Source: Phyllosticta citriasiana (Eukaryota; Ascomycota; Dothideomycetes; Botryosphaeriales; Phyllostictaceae). Taken from it: 64,000 nt of DNA. A program made the position numbers and the translations under genes. A model generated the notes under the pieces. It saw only the letters and a list, made by a program, of their open reading frames with translations, had not been told where the DNA came from and searched no databases. Shown here in pieces: positions 11,570 through 23,223 of this stretch. The stretch covers positions 1,116,001 to 1,180,000 of the forward strand of contig JBBPHT010000010.1 of the NCBI GenBank assembly GCA_038021145.1, written 5' to 3'. Position 1 is the stretch's first letter. Every line of letters starts with the position of its first letter.

Positions 11570-14500
11570 TCAGAACTCCCACGACCGCAGCCAATGCTCC
11601 ATCAACGCGGCATCAACAGGCTGCAGCTCGCGCAAGCACTCGCTATACTCGCGCGCATGCGCATTATCCATCTCGGGCAGCGCGCCGCCCTCGACGCGGA
11701 GGCCGTTGTAAAAGTCGACGAGCTTGACGCCCGGCTTGGCCGCAATCTCGTCGGGCGTCAGCGGCACGGCCTTGAGGGCCGCGAGCCACTCGTCGAACGC
11801 GACGGCCCGGATCTCCCTGCCCTGCTGCTTCTCGTAGAAGGCGACGACTGTGGGCGCGAGGTCGCGCCAGCAGACGACGTGCGGGTTGGAGACGTGGAAG
11901 ACGTCGAGGAGCTGGCGGTGGGGGGCGTCGGAGGCGGCGGCGTCTTGCTGCTGCTGCTGCTGCTGGAGAAGCTGGAGGCGGCGGCGCGAAAGCTGCACGA
12001 CGGTGCGGCCGGCCGCGTCCATGGGCACCCAGTCGACGGAGCGGTCCGACGAGCTCAGCGTCGACGGCACCATCCCCATGTTCTTGCTCGAGTGCACCAG
12101 GCTGGGCAGCCACTCGTGCCGGTTCCACACGCCTTTGCTGCGCGGTCCGCCCAGCTGCCCGCACCGGATGATGCTCGATGGCACGCCTGACTTTTCTGCT
12201 GCTGCTGCTAGGATGCGTCCTGCGACGTGCTTGCTCTCGCCGTAGCCTTGGGGTAGCGGGACGCGGTCGTCTTCAAAGTAGCGCTCTGGCAAGGGACCCT
12301 TTTCAGAGACTGTCGACGGGTAGTTGCCGATTGAGGCGATGGAGGAGATGAAGAGGATTTGGGCACGGTGGGCCGAGCGCAGGGAGAAGTCCACTACATG
12401 CCGAACGCCCGCCAGGTGCGTAGGTTCATACGAGTCTAGGGCTTGGTTGAAGTCGACGGCCCACGCGTTGTGGATGAAGGCCGTTGTCTTGCGGGCCAGC
12501 TCGTCGTACACTTCTTGCGGGAGGCCGAAGTCGGGCTTGCTGAAGTCGGTGTGGAGGAATGTAACCTGTTGGGCATGAGCAAACCATTCGACAAAAAAGA
12601 GGGAAGAATATCACACCTTTGAGAAGTCAGGGGTCACATCACGTTCGGCAAATGACTTGGCCTGGCGAGCCTCTGCATCTCTCGAGCGGTTGAGACAAAA
12701 GACCTTTGCGACGTCGGGAGAAGCAATGAGGTCTTGCAGGATAAAATTTCCAAGAGCGCCAGTAGTGCCGGTGAGGATGTAGGTGTGCTTTTGAGGGAGA
12801 GGTGCGGCACACGGCACGCTGGTCGCTTCAGGAAGATTCGCAGTAAACTTCTTCAGTACTTCGGCCATCTTCTGCTCGCGGGAGACCTCATTGCCACCGG
12901 CGCCAGAGATCTTCTTGAGGAGAGCAGCTGCCAGCTTCTCCACGGTTGGGTTCCTGTAAATATCCCGGGGCATCACGGCGGCGTCGCGGCTGCCCTTTTC
13001 GTTTCCGGACTTGAGGGCAGAGCTCAAGGCACTGGAAAGGGCCATGACCTGCAGGGAGTCGACGCCCAGGTCGAAAATGTCGGTATCGTCTTCCAGCGTC
13101 TCCGCCAACTCGGAACTGCCTTGAAGGCTGGTCAGGACAAGTTTGAACGCGTTGCGAAGGAATTCCATGGTGGCGGGGAGATCAGAGTTCTTGTCGAACT
13201 TTCCAAGCTTCTCTTCGAAGCCCTGTCCTTCGTTCAGATACAGAGCGTCAATCTCCTTGTCGTAGGTTGAGACCGTCATTCTTCTCTGGATCGAGCCCTT
13301 GGCTGCACGCGAAAAAGGCTTCTCCTTCTTGGTAAAGGCAATCTTGTTCTTCCAAACTTGGGCGTGCGATGGGGCATCATTGTTGGCTTTCTCAACTACT
13401 GACCATATCGAGTCCAGGAAAGCAGTCAGATCGCGGGCACCTACTCTATCCCAATCCGGCTCGATGAGAAGTGCAGGCTGGAAGCGGCCCTGGCCCACGA
13501 CGAGCGCGCCACGAATGTCCGGATGCTCCTCGACCGTCTTTTCGTACGTGACTGGATTGAACTTCTCGCCGTTGCTCAGGACCAGGACATCGTCTCTGCG
13601 GCCCTTGTACTTCCACAGGCCTGGCTTGGTGGGATGGGCTTCGAAAAGATCCTTTGTCCTCCATTCCTCAATCTCAGGGAATGAATAGAAGACACCGAGA
13701 TAGCTTGGGTGGGAAATGCGCTTGATGACACACTCGTGCAACCCCTCGCCTTGACCAGCGTCTTCCATGACAATACCTGAGTGGGGCGACCAGTCAAAGT
13801 ATTGCCAGTCGCTTGTAGGGTCTTCGTGGTGCAAGGTTGCAGTGAAGCAAGCTTCTGTGGAACCAATTATGGAAACGAGATTCGTCTTCTTGATGATTCT
13901 GTCGCCTGCTTCCTTTGCCAGGGGCGAACCGGCGAAAAAGATGTATTCAGTGGTGGCGAGGGCCTCGAGGCTCCTCTCGCTCTCGCTCATGTCCTCCAGC
14001 ATCGAAGGAGTGAAAAGTCCCGACCAAGGCTTCTTGTGCAGCAAGATATCAGTCGCCAACTCGGCGTTTGGCATTCTGCCTGGAGGCGGCAGCAACAAGG
14101 GACCGGAGTAAATTGAGCGAACAATCGTCATAATACCCATTGTGTGGAAAAAGGGCAGCATGGTGAACATGTTCTTATCGTCGGACATTTGAGTTGCAAT
14201 GGCGTTGCGACGGCCGGGAGGAGCTGGCATGTATTTTTGATGTTCGAGAGTCGACAGCCAGCCATTCGTGACGTAGATCGGCTTAGGCAGTCCGGTGCTT
14301 CCCGAGGTGTGCAAAACCAGCACCTTCTCAAATTCCTTTTCCGGAAATTTCTTTTCCTCTTCGCGAGTCGGGTAGAGACCCTTGGCGCCCTCAGTCAACA
14401 TTTCCTCAAAAGAGGGGATTTGGAAACCTCGCAACTGGGAGTTGAAAGTGAATGCATTTAGATGCTTTTCGACTCCCTCAGAATAGAAGTATTCTTTGGT

Positions 14501-15169
14501 CCCTGTGCCAGCCACAAGGTTTGCTTGGCCGTCATCTGAGTTGCGGAGCGAGGGAAGCAGGGCCTAAAAATTTCGTAAGTCTTCTGTAGATAGTACCAAA
14601 GCGGACATCAAAAGAAATGGCAGCTCCCTGAGTGCGCCCGCGGTGATGCACGACTCTGTCTCTCGATACCCCTGAGGCGATGCATGAGTGCTTCCTATGC
14701 ACGGCCCATGACAGTGGATAAAAGCTCCAAGAGCCCTAGCTTTATTGTCTACAGCTGCCATTGCCTTGACACCCACTGTGGTTTAAAAGAGAAGTCTCAC
14801 CTTGCGGTTGGTCTTCATCATGGCCAAAATCACTACCGTGTAGCGGATGTCATTGATACTAGAAGCAATCAGTTGGCTTGATTCTATGACTGGAAGAAAC
14901 CCTTACCCAAGATAAGCGACAGTCTCCCTGTCTTTTCCAGCGCCAATTTTGCTCTCTATCCAACGTGCCAATCCATCAATGGCCTGGCGAAGCTCTCCAA
15001 ATGTTATGTCCTTCCACTCTCCATAAACATCGTTGGTCAAAGGGACAGTCACCCAAGTGCGACCGGGGTCGGAATTTGCAATGTCGTCCACTCGACGAGT
15101 GAGCGTCTTTCCAGTGAAAGGGGAAAGTCCCCCTGTCTTGACTGACGCGGCATTTCCAATGGATCCCAT
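11570..15169 (-). CDS. NRPS-like adenylate-forming reductase (adenylation-thiolation-reductase)
   Basis: Exons on the minus strand are 15169-14907, 14858-14801, 14563-12617 and 12565-11570; the product is 1087 residues. The A domain shows the ATP-binding motif LHTSGSTGLPKP near residue 191 and a YKGRRDD segment near 427. The thiolation domain shows DLGVDSL with the phosphopantetheine-attachment Ser at about 610. The reductase domain has the NAD(P)-binding TGTTGALG at about 705 and the YxxxK pair Tyr864/Lys868. There is no condensation domain. Enzymes of this class activate one carboxylic acid as a thioester and release it reductively as an aldehyde or alcohol; the substrate cannot be read from the sequence. 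A 7-Gln run lies inside the reductase domain. The second intron is 237 nt, long for this window. It is not lysine-pathway Lys2, which has a longer architecture. Confidence 0.87.
11946..11966 (-). repeat. CAG/CTG triplet run coding polyglutamine
   Basis: Seven tandem CAG codons on the minus strand lie inside the last exon of the reductase gene and encode seven Gln followed by an Ala/Ser-rich stretch. It looks like a length-variable insertion in a surface loop of the reductase domain. Confidence 0.8.
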
Positions 15170-17272
15170 GGTAAGATGTGTGCGAAGGGCGATGGAACGA
15201 AAAAGACAGCAAGTTCTGTTGACAAAAGCAACTTTCAACGAGAGGCAAAAATCTGAAAGAGAATGATGTATTTTTGAAAAATGTGATGTAGGCGAGTGCT
15301 CAAGGCGTCCTGAAGCTCAAGATTCCGTGGCTGCTCCTGGAAGATATAGCAAGACAGAACTAATATACTTCGAGTCCGGACATAAAAAGGAGAGCATATA
15401 GACTTATTTCCAGATGGTGTTGATCACGAATAGTTCCAAAAGGGGTGAGTTTCGGATCGAATTCGGGGTTGACGAAGTGGGTCTTCAATGAGGCTGAACA
15501 CTGCGTCGTCAACGTTGCGTCTTGACTTCTTATAGACCTCTCCACAGTACACTCGAATGCTCAGTCGCGCGATTATTGACGCGGGACCGGCAGGAGGCGG
15601 GGGTTTTCGATTCGACATTGTCTTTTGGGCGTGTCCTAGGCAAACTTTAAACACAACAGACGCACAAGTTCATATCCCCGTTGCGCCTTAGGCTTATCTC
15701 ATGTTGATCAGCCGTGCAGGGTCGGCCCGTACCCGACCGAAGGAGAGACGTAAATAAACTCGTAGGTTGCCCAACACGGCTGTACCCACCCATGCTCTTT
15801 GCGGGCCATGTTAGTGTTTCGGGGCAAGGAAACGATACATGGCGGTGTGGTCAATAGTCTACCGTTGATGTGGCCAGCATGGTGAAACGAACACCTCGGA
15901 AATCGGAGAACTTTCGCTCGACCCGGATGTTGACATCCGATTGCATGTATGATGCTCAGCTGTGGTCGTCTTAGAAACCGTCTGATTCCACGCTGAGCCA
16001 CCGGAACTGATGTGGCTTGGTTTGATAAGAGTTAGTTCAGCTTTGAATAGGGTTTTGAGTAACGATACCGCATATCCGGAAGGCGGAGAGCTTGTGAGCA
16101 CCTCATGAGCTGTCAACCGGCCACGAAATCGCGACAACAATACATTGAAGGGTAGAGCCATGTGGTTGTGATACGGGAAGTTCGGCTTGCCCCGAACGAC
16201 CCAGAACAAGGAACAATCGCATGTTTTCGGTCGTGATGAAGGGAATTCTTGAGCCAGGGCGATGTAATTGCGGTTAAAGATAGCTATTAGTGCTCTTCTT
16301 AATCCAGGACATGGTGCTGAGTTGCCGTTGGATCATCGAAGCTTGGCAAAATCTTGTATTCCTGTGGTATCAATCCTATTCTCCGATGCACGTTCGGATA
16401 GATCCCGAGAATCCGACGGAAGTCCATAGCCATGGTGTGCATTGGATTGTGAAGAGACGGCGCGTAGTGGCCCATGCCAATGACGTCGAGGGACCGCTGA
16501 AACAAGACATTGGCAAGACTTCATGTTGGGCTTGCGCATAAGTCGATAAGGTGCCAATGGCAAAACCGCAAACATTATGAGCGTCGGCTAGACCACCTTG
16601 CCATTATCACAAGAGATGTCGGGCGGAGGGTGGGTGGACGACGTTGCCTCTGGCAGTTCTCGCTTCTGTATGTTGCCCCATGGCTCTAGCGCACCAGCAC
16701 CACGGCAGCGATCAGACGCAGGGACCACTGACGTAGTGCCGATGCTCCGTGTCCTCCCAGGGTCTAGACAACCAAACACTCTCTGATGCGAACAACACCC
16801 CATCTGATGCTGCTCGTCCAGACGGCTATGGCGATAGTGCAGAGCGTCGTACACTTCCCGCTTGCTTGGGGCAAGTTTCTTGGGGGGGTTGATTCTTCAC
16901 CACACAGCCACCCAGCCCCTTGGTCTCTCACCGGTCCTCCGGCCCCGACGCCCGAGGTCCAAACAGGCGCAAGAAAGTCTGAAGAGACTTTTCTCGGTCT
17001 GCTCTTACAGCGGGGGGAAAATGCATGGGATGGGAACTTTTGGATGACAAGAGCTCAAAAGTCAAGCAGTGGCCAAGTCGGCGGTCCCAACGGAATGATT
17101 CAGCAACACCGAAGCCACATGCAGCGGTTAATTCGATCCTCAGAATCGGGAATCCCGTTGACCACGTGCTCAAACTCGATGGGTATAGAAGCTTCACAAA
17201 GATAATATGCTGAGAGAACGCCATACCGCCCACGGAAATCCCAAAAACAGTTCCCGGCCGACCTAGCCATTA
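15170..17272. other. Gene-free region between reductase promoter and lectin-like gene
   Basis: This stretch of 2.1 kb has ordinary base composition. Frames of up to about 140 codons exist (for example 16786-17205 plus and 15859-16209 minus), but they show no domain, no hydrophobic pattern and no convincing splice partners. The first few hundred bases must hold the promoter of the minus-strand reductase gene. Nothing else supported. Confidence 0.5.
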
Positions 17273-18368
17273 CTACCTATATACAGGCCTTTCTCGCCCG
17301 CCGTCTCCCATCTCGTACTTCTCACCACCGTCGATCTCATACTTTACGGCTCCATCCATCTCGAACTTTGCACCTCCATCCATCTCCGGAGCCTTCGACA
17401 CCGCATACAATTCTGCCGGTGCTGGACGGTGTTGCAATGCAGGTGCCTCATGCACTAGGTCTTGCGGGTACACTTTGAGAACTTCAAGCACCGCCTTGTT
17501 CTGCCGTCTTCTCCTACATCTCCGCACCCAGAAGAGGCCAAGCGCGAAGAGGACAACCACAGCAACAGCGGCGCAGACTCCGATTGCGGCTTTGGCGCCG
17601 GTGGAGAGGCCGCCACCGGTACCGGACGAAGACATGACCTGGCCATTAGATGCGCCGGACGAGTCTTTGCTGGAAGACTTGGTGGAGGAAGACGAAGAGG
17701 ATGTGTGGGTCCTTGTTGCGCTTCGGCTTGACGCCTCATCTGTACTCGTTGCCGGCGTTGCCAGGGCTATTGATGGTGGAGTCTGATACGCAGGACAAGT
17801 TAGCTATCTACCCACACTTCTCTCATCCAAGAGCACGATCTCCACTTCTTACATTAATGGTAGAAAAAGTCTGGTTGTTGATCTCGCCCAACTCTTTAAA
17901 GGAAAAGGACTGCCCTTCCTTCGGCTGTGGATTGAGCGATATCATCTCCGTATGTCCCCAGCTGGTCAACGTCGTGTTCAGATGGTAGTTTGTCCCATTC
18001 TCAGCATTCCAGAGGTAGAACGAGCCATCGGCCCACTTCCCCATGCTCCAGAACATGGACAAGTCCGGCGTCGACGCGTTGGACATGCGCGGCTTCGGGA
18101 TTGGCCCGTCGCCATACCAATCCGCCCCCTGGACCCGCAGGTAGTTATCGGGGCCCGATGCGCGCGTCCGCAGGACGACGAGTGTACTGCTGAAAGAGTA
18201 TATCTGCCATTGCTGCTCATAATCGGTGCGGTTTTGGTCGTGGGTAATCACCGATCCGTAGCCCTCTCCCTCCCAGGTAGCCGTTCCCGACAATGCGAGA
18301 CTATCGTTGCTGGGCAGGATCTGGTACCAGCGGTTGGTGTTGAAGTTTCTGGTCGTGCTTTGGGACAT
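17273..18368 (-). CDS. Ricin-B/beta-trefoil-like lectin domain protein with one transmembrane segment
   Basis: Exons are 18368-17853 and 17782-17273 (70-nt intron); the product is 341 residues. Residues 1-170 form a Trp/Gly-rich domain that opens with NRWYQIL and repeats QWQIYSF and FWSMGKW-type blocks, the look of fungal beta-trefoil carbohydrate-binding proteins. Next come a Ser/Thr-rich stalk (about 180-235) and a hydrophobic helix at about 237-258 followed by RRCRRRR. A cytoplasmic tail of about 80 residues contains near-repeats of the type K(F/Y)E(M/I)DG. There is no N-terminal signal peptide, but homologues with this layout also start directly at the domain; the topology is probably N-outside with the helix acting as signal-anchor. 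A cell-surface binding or sensing role is inferred. Not assigned to a named gene. Confidence 0.7.
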
Positions 18369-19335
18369 TTCGATGCGTCCGTTTGTCGTAAGGAGAATTG
18401 TGGAGGATCCTCGCGAGGATCGAAGGGTCCGCGTCCGCCAAATAAACAAATCCTGGCTTCAGGCAATGTGGCCGCATGTCGCTTTGCGAAACGAGGCTTT
18501 TCACGCTACTTCTCTTGTCGGGATTTTCTCAGGATGGTGGCGGCTCGCTGTGGCTGTGAAGAGGTGTCCACCACGAGGTGTGGAACTCGCCGCAAAGCAG
18601 GAGGTACTTAACCTTCATTTTCGAGCTGCATTCATGAAATTGCGACCTTTTTGTGATCCTTGTTTCTGCTACTAAACAATCATCACTTAGCAATCGTGTG
18701 CAGTCGAAAAGATGGCCTTGGTGGGCAAGCAAGCGCTAGTATTTGAGGATGACGCCGTGGATGACGGCTAGCCCGGATGCAGCAATTTCTAAAGAAAGGT
18801 CAGCGGTCAGGGGCAACACCAATCAAACAAAGTCTTGGCCCTACGTTTCTTCTGTAAAAAACGTGTGAAACGACCCATCTTCATTGCGAAGAAAGTGCAG
18901 TGTTGCGTCGCGAATCTGAGAACATCCCCAGAATACGGAGGTTTAGGGACACCACAACCATGATGGGGATTGCGACAAACTTTGCAGTCATTATCAAATA
19001 CCATTAAAAGGACTGGTAGGCAAGTATAGGTAACAACGCCGACAAGTGCGAAAGAAAACAGCGGTGGACAATCTGTATTGCCACTGGATTATCCCTCATC
19101 AATCCCCGCGTTCGTTGCTCCTCAAAGAACAAGAATATCTGCTGTGTGGACCGCATGCAGCTCTGTACACGCTCGAAAGAGAGGAAAAAAGAGACATATG
19201 CAAAACTCCCAGCGCCTCGCCTTTTGGATGATTCCGTCCCCGCCCCGTCCCAGCCGTTCACAGGTGTCGCGTTGCCCTGTCTATTCATACAATCGACCGT
19301 CAGTGAGGCTGGCGTTCTCATTCGAGCCTTGAGGA
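18369..19335. other. Intergenic: lectin-like gene promoter and MFS gene 3' end
   Basis: A gap of 967 bp between two minus-strand genes. It should contain the promoter of the lectin-like gene near 18369-18800 and the 3' untranslated region of the transporter near 19335. No gene is recognisable. Confidence 0.5.
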
Positions 19336-21153
19336 CTAGTGGCCTGGATCCGTGACCTTCCATCCGTCCTTGATCATGCTCTTGATGAAGAATATTATTG
19401 AAAGGAAGACCGCCAGCCCGGCGCACCCAACACCAACGTAGTAGGCATCCCGAAACCCCTGGAACAGATCCGGTTGGCCGTCGGGACCTCTGTCTCCATT
19501 GCTCTCGGCCAGCGCCGCAAATCCAAGAGTGATGCTGATGGAGTAATTCATGACGGTCGTCACTAGTGCTGCCGCCAGGCCTTGGTGCTCCATCGGCATG
19601 TGGTTCGAGAGAATGACAGACGACGCCGGGAACGACATGTCCATGCCGAACGGCATGATGACAATGCTGAGGAATGTCTGAGTCCAGTAGACTTGGTTGA
19701 CTGGCATGAGCGCCACGAGCAGATTTCCAAGGAAGAAACCGAGGCAGGAGAGCACCATGACGAAGCTCACAGGCGTGTGCGAGAGCAGAAATCCCGTCAG
19801 TCCGGAAGCGAAGAGGGTCGCAACAACAACAGGCGCAAACTCTGCGGAGATCGATAATGGAGTCTGATGTCGCAAAAGCGTCAGGAATCGCCAGGTGTAG
19901 TAAACCCAGATGCCGAAACTGCCCCATCCGAGCGTGAGGAGCGACAGGATAAAGATTGTCGTGGAGTTGATAGCAGATTTCGGAATCAGAGGGTTTTCGG
20001 CCCGCGCCTCAACCCATCCAAAGAAGAGCAGGAATAGCACTCCAATGATAAGGATGAAGTAGACATTCGGAGTGCTCCATCCGAACAGGGGTCCGTTGTT
20101 GAATGCGACGTTGATGAGAATCATACCAATGACGCTCGTCAACGCTCCCATCGTGTCGAAACCACGGTTAGGCGGAACCTCGCCGAGGGCCTTTGGCACC
20201 ACGATTACGACTGAGCAAGCAAGGCCCAATGCAGCGATGGCATATCCCCAAAAAGCCCAAGGCCACCACAGAAGCTGACCAAAGATGCTGCCGAAGGTGG
20301 CACCAATAACGAACCCGATTGGGGCCATGGCGCCAAAAATGCTAAACACGATATTCTTGCGCATACCCGGTGCGTAAGTCCTTCCGAAGAGAGCGATACC
20401 GGTGGGGTACAGAGCGGCGCAACCGACGCCCTGCATTGCCCTGGTTATGTCGAAGAATATCTGGTTGTGCGTGTAGCCGGCGAACCCAGCCAATGCACTC
20501 CAGGTTGAAAGCCACACGTACCCTAGCGCGTACACTTGCTTGTGGCCAAATATGTCCCCAGCTCTTCCAAATATGAGGATAAAGGTTCCGACTGTCAAAG
20601 AGTAGGCGGCGATGAACCACGAGAGCTCTCCTGGATTACTGGTTCGCATGTCCTGGCCAATGACGTCGATCGGGGCCAAGGCAAGGCCCAGGGCTGCTTG
20701 AATCATGAGATGCGCTGCTGCAACAGTAGCAACAAAAAAGCATTCATGTACCAAGGACATTTGAATTGGGGTGTGTTGGGGAGTTCCGGCCCCGGCCCTG
20801 GCTTTTTGTAATTTCTCGTCTGGTGTGGGAGCTTCATCGTCGTAGTGGTATCTTTCGTCGTGCGCTGGAGTGGAGACGAAACGAGAAGGTATTTGAGGTA
20901 CTGGAGGTGGGTTTGCTATGAGTTCGTTTGTGCTACCGGATGCTGATGGATTGATGAACTCGTATCTCGGTCCAAAGGAATCATGTTTGGATGCTGATGG
21001 CTCCACCTTTGACTGGAGAGAGCTGTGTTTTGATCCCAGAGAAAGGACTCTGCTCGATCGGTTGAATCCAAGAGTGTCAGCAATGCTGTCTGTTGGAGAC
21101 GTAGGGTTTATGGAAAAGTGTCCACGATCCATCTTGGGGTGGTGGTGGTTCAT
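19336..21153 (-). CDS. MFS drug:H+ antiporter, DHA2/14-spanner type (aminotriazole-resistance ATR1-like)
   Basis: A single-exon gene of 605 residues. The first 130 or so residues are Ser/Pro-rich and cytosolic. About 14 hydrophobic segments follow, from the VATVAAAHLMIQAALGLAL region to the final SIIFFIKSMIKDGW helix. The MFS motif A-like loop GRAGDIFGHKQ is present between helices 2 and 3, and a motif-C-like Gly-rich helix (PIGFVIGATFG) follows later. Members of this family in the plasma membrane export toxic compounds or metabolites. The start was taken as the ATG at 21153; the frame extends upstream 29 codons but only to a TTG. Its place 4 kb from the reductase gene could suggest export of its product, but nothing in the sequence proves this. 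Confidence 0.9.
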   Translation of the reverse strand: MNHHHPKMDRGHFSINPTSPTDSIADTLGFNRSSRVLSLGSKHSSLQSKVEPSASKHDSFGPRYEFINPSASGSTNELIANPPPVPQIPSRFVSTPAHDERYHYDDEAPTPDEKLQKARAGAGTPQHTPIQMSLVHECFFVATVAAAHLMIQAALGLALAPIDVIGQDMRTSNPGELSWFIAAYSLTVGTFILIFGRAGDIFGHKQVYALGYVWLSTWSALAGFAGYTHNQIFFDITRAMQGVGCAALYPTGIALFGRTYAPGMRKNIVFSIFGAMAPIGFVIGATFGSIFGQLLWWPWAFWGYAIAALGLACSVVIVVPKALGEVPPNRGFDTMGALTSVIGMILINVAFNNGPLFGWSTPNVYFILIIGVLFLLFFGWVEARAENPLIPKSAINSTTIFILSLLTLGWGSFGIWVYYTWRFLTLLRHQTPLSISAEFAPVVVATLFASGLTGFLLSHTPVSFVMVLSCLGFFLGNLLVALMPVNQVYWTQTFLSIVIMPFGMDMSFPASSVILSNHMPMEHQGLAAALVTTVMNYSISITLGFAALAESNGDRGPDGQPDLFQGFRDAYYVGVGCAGLAVFLSIIFFIKSMIKDGWKVTDPGH

Positions 21154-23223
21154 TGGAGCACCTCGTGGGGAGGACGTGGAGCATGTAGGGAAAGGTAAGA
21201 GGGGGGAAATGATTGGAACTCCGAGGGAAAAAGAGGACAACAGGTCAGATGCGTCTCAGAAAACATTGCCCATTTGAGTCGACACGTCCAAGCTTCCTAC
21301 AGGGGCTGACGACGCTGAACCCAACGGGGCTGGAAATTCACAGAGACGATGATGCCATACGCAGGGATCCACTTTGAATTCATGCAGTCATCTTCGACGG
21401 ACCCAAGCTAAGGTCTCGTAGGACTTCACTCGACACTTGGTAAAGCAGTCTAGCATAGGAGCTGTTCACAAAAGGGACGCTCGGACCCCAGAGGAGAGCC
21501 GGGCTAGCGGGAAAGGCTGTTCCTGGTTTTGGCAGCTTTGCAGATATATCTCGATCTCACTACCGAGAAAAGAAGAATTAGGCCCAAGACGGGCAGGTCC
21601 AGCCCCCCGGACTGGTAGGACCGGTGAAAATTACCAGGGCTATGGCTGTTGGAATCTGACCGACATGCTGCAAAGGATGGGAAACAAGCGACTTGTTGCG
21701 TCGGGGCTGCAGCAAAAGGCGTTCAGAAGGGAACCGATGTCCAGGAGGCTCTCACCGATAGGAGGTGATGCAGAGGGCGATGATGGAATGAGTCGCCATG
21801 GAGCGGACGAACGGATGATGCGACCACGGCGAGGAGCGAACAAGAGAGTGACGACGACCGGGACGAGGATCCATTGAAGTTGAGGTTCAACGGCCAACTG
21901 AAAGGAAGCAGGAAGCCGTGCCGGGACCGTGGCGAGCCAGCAGGGCTGACGCCGGCGGAGCGGGCAGACGCGGGGAGAGGAAGCCACCCACCAGCCAAGC
22001 TCCAAGGATGCCACTGGTTCCCACCTCAGCCACTCGCTCTGCACCGACCTCCGCGCTCCGGTCCGATGTGCATCTCCCGCCCGCTGCTGCTGCTGCTGCT
22101 GTTGCGCTGGCCTGTGTTGCATCACCACCACCAGCCCATCTCCTTCTTGCTGTCTCCCTCCCCTCTCTCTTCTTGCGCTTTCCCACCCGCCCAGAGGTAC
22201 TTCCACATCGCCGTTTGCTGATCTTGCTGACCCTTCAAGCGTGTCCCTCACAGTAAGGTGTGGCCCGCGCGCTCCTCCTGGATTCAAGTGCTCTTGCACA
22301 TGCGCCATGGTGACGTTGCAGAGGAGCGGCAAGCACATCGCCACCCGTTTGGCGTCAGATGCTTATCAGCGAAGCTTCTTGGTCCGTCTCGGAACGCTGT
22401 GAAAGGCATCCAGTGCTCTGCGAGGACTTTCCCAGCGTTCCAACCACCCATTTATGCCATGGACAATTTTATTCAATCGCGCTTGGCAAGGCTGGCGAAG
22501 AGGCTGAACGCCAACGTCGACAGTGTTCCCCTGTCTTGGTTCTAAGGATAGTTAGAAAGAGTCGATTGTCCCGACTCCATCGGACCACTGTTTCGCACCG
22601 AGCGTTGCGACGCCACATCTTGTGTCGGGATCCCGTGTCCATGCTTGTAAGGTTCGAGGTGTAAAAGGCGTCATATTGCCAGGTTGCGCCAGCCAGCCGA
22701 ACCGATTCTATCATTATAGGAACAGCCACCGACTGCTCTTCAGCCGCAGGTCGCCTGTCCCGTCCCGTCAACAAGCTGAGCTTTCGCAGCCACGGACGAA
22801 GCCGACCAGTCTGAGCTGTCGGATCCCCAAACAACCAAACATAGCACCAATTTCTGTGGCACATCAACTTGCTGACCACGGCCGATGTGACGGACCAGTG
22901 TGGCTCAGACTTGCTGTTCATAGAAGTCACTTGTTGGTCGCCATTCATGTAGACAGCCTGCACCATGGAGGATGAAGTGGTCGTCCAAGTTTCCGCCGCG
23001 CCGGGCCATTGGGCTGAATTTGCTTTCTTCCTGCATGCAGGTCAAGGCTTTGCCAGTCAGCCGCATCACCGCCTGTCGGCTAGGGACAGCCTTTGCGGAG
23101 TGACGGCACAAGACTGAGCCTTTAAGCTTTGAGAATGGACGTGCCAGTTGATGCTCAACGTTCCTTTGGCGACCGTGCTGCGCCCCAGCGCGAGCTTGTC
23201 AAGTAACTCTTGTGTCCCGCACA
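21154..23223. other. Gene-poor region with a GCT run
   Basis: This stretch of 2.07 kb separates the MFS gene start and the 3' end of the Tim17-like gene, both on minus. It includes a (GCT)6 run at 22082-22103 and a C/T-rich patch at 22130-22200. Frames of 165-234 codons on minus (22469-22966, 21640-22344) have compositions typical of random GC-rich translation and no conserved features. The MFS promoter must lie next to 21154. Confidence 0.5.

Noticed and set aside
6287..15169. Acetoacetyl-CoA synthetase, RIB1 and the A-T-R enzyme as one biosynthetic cluster
   Set aside because: The first two are primary-metabolism genes on the other strand, and no shared substrate logic is visible.
21154..21240. 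Longer N-terminus for the MFS protein
   Set aside because: The extended frame begins with TTG; the first ATG is at 21153.
21640..22344. 234-codon minus-strand frame as a gene
   Set aside because: Arg/Gln/Leu-rich translation of GC-rich repeats, no domain, no splice context.
22469..22966. 165-codon minus-strand frame as a gene
   Set aside because: No recognisable motif or hydrophobic pattern and an overlap with other random frames; kept as unexplained gap.
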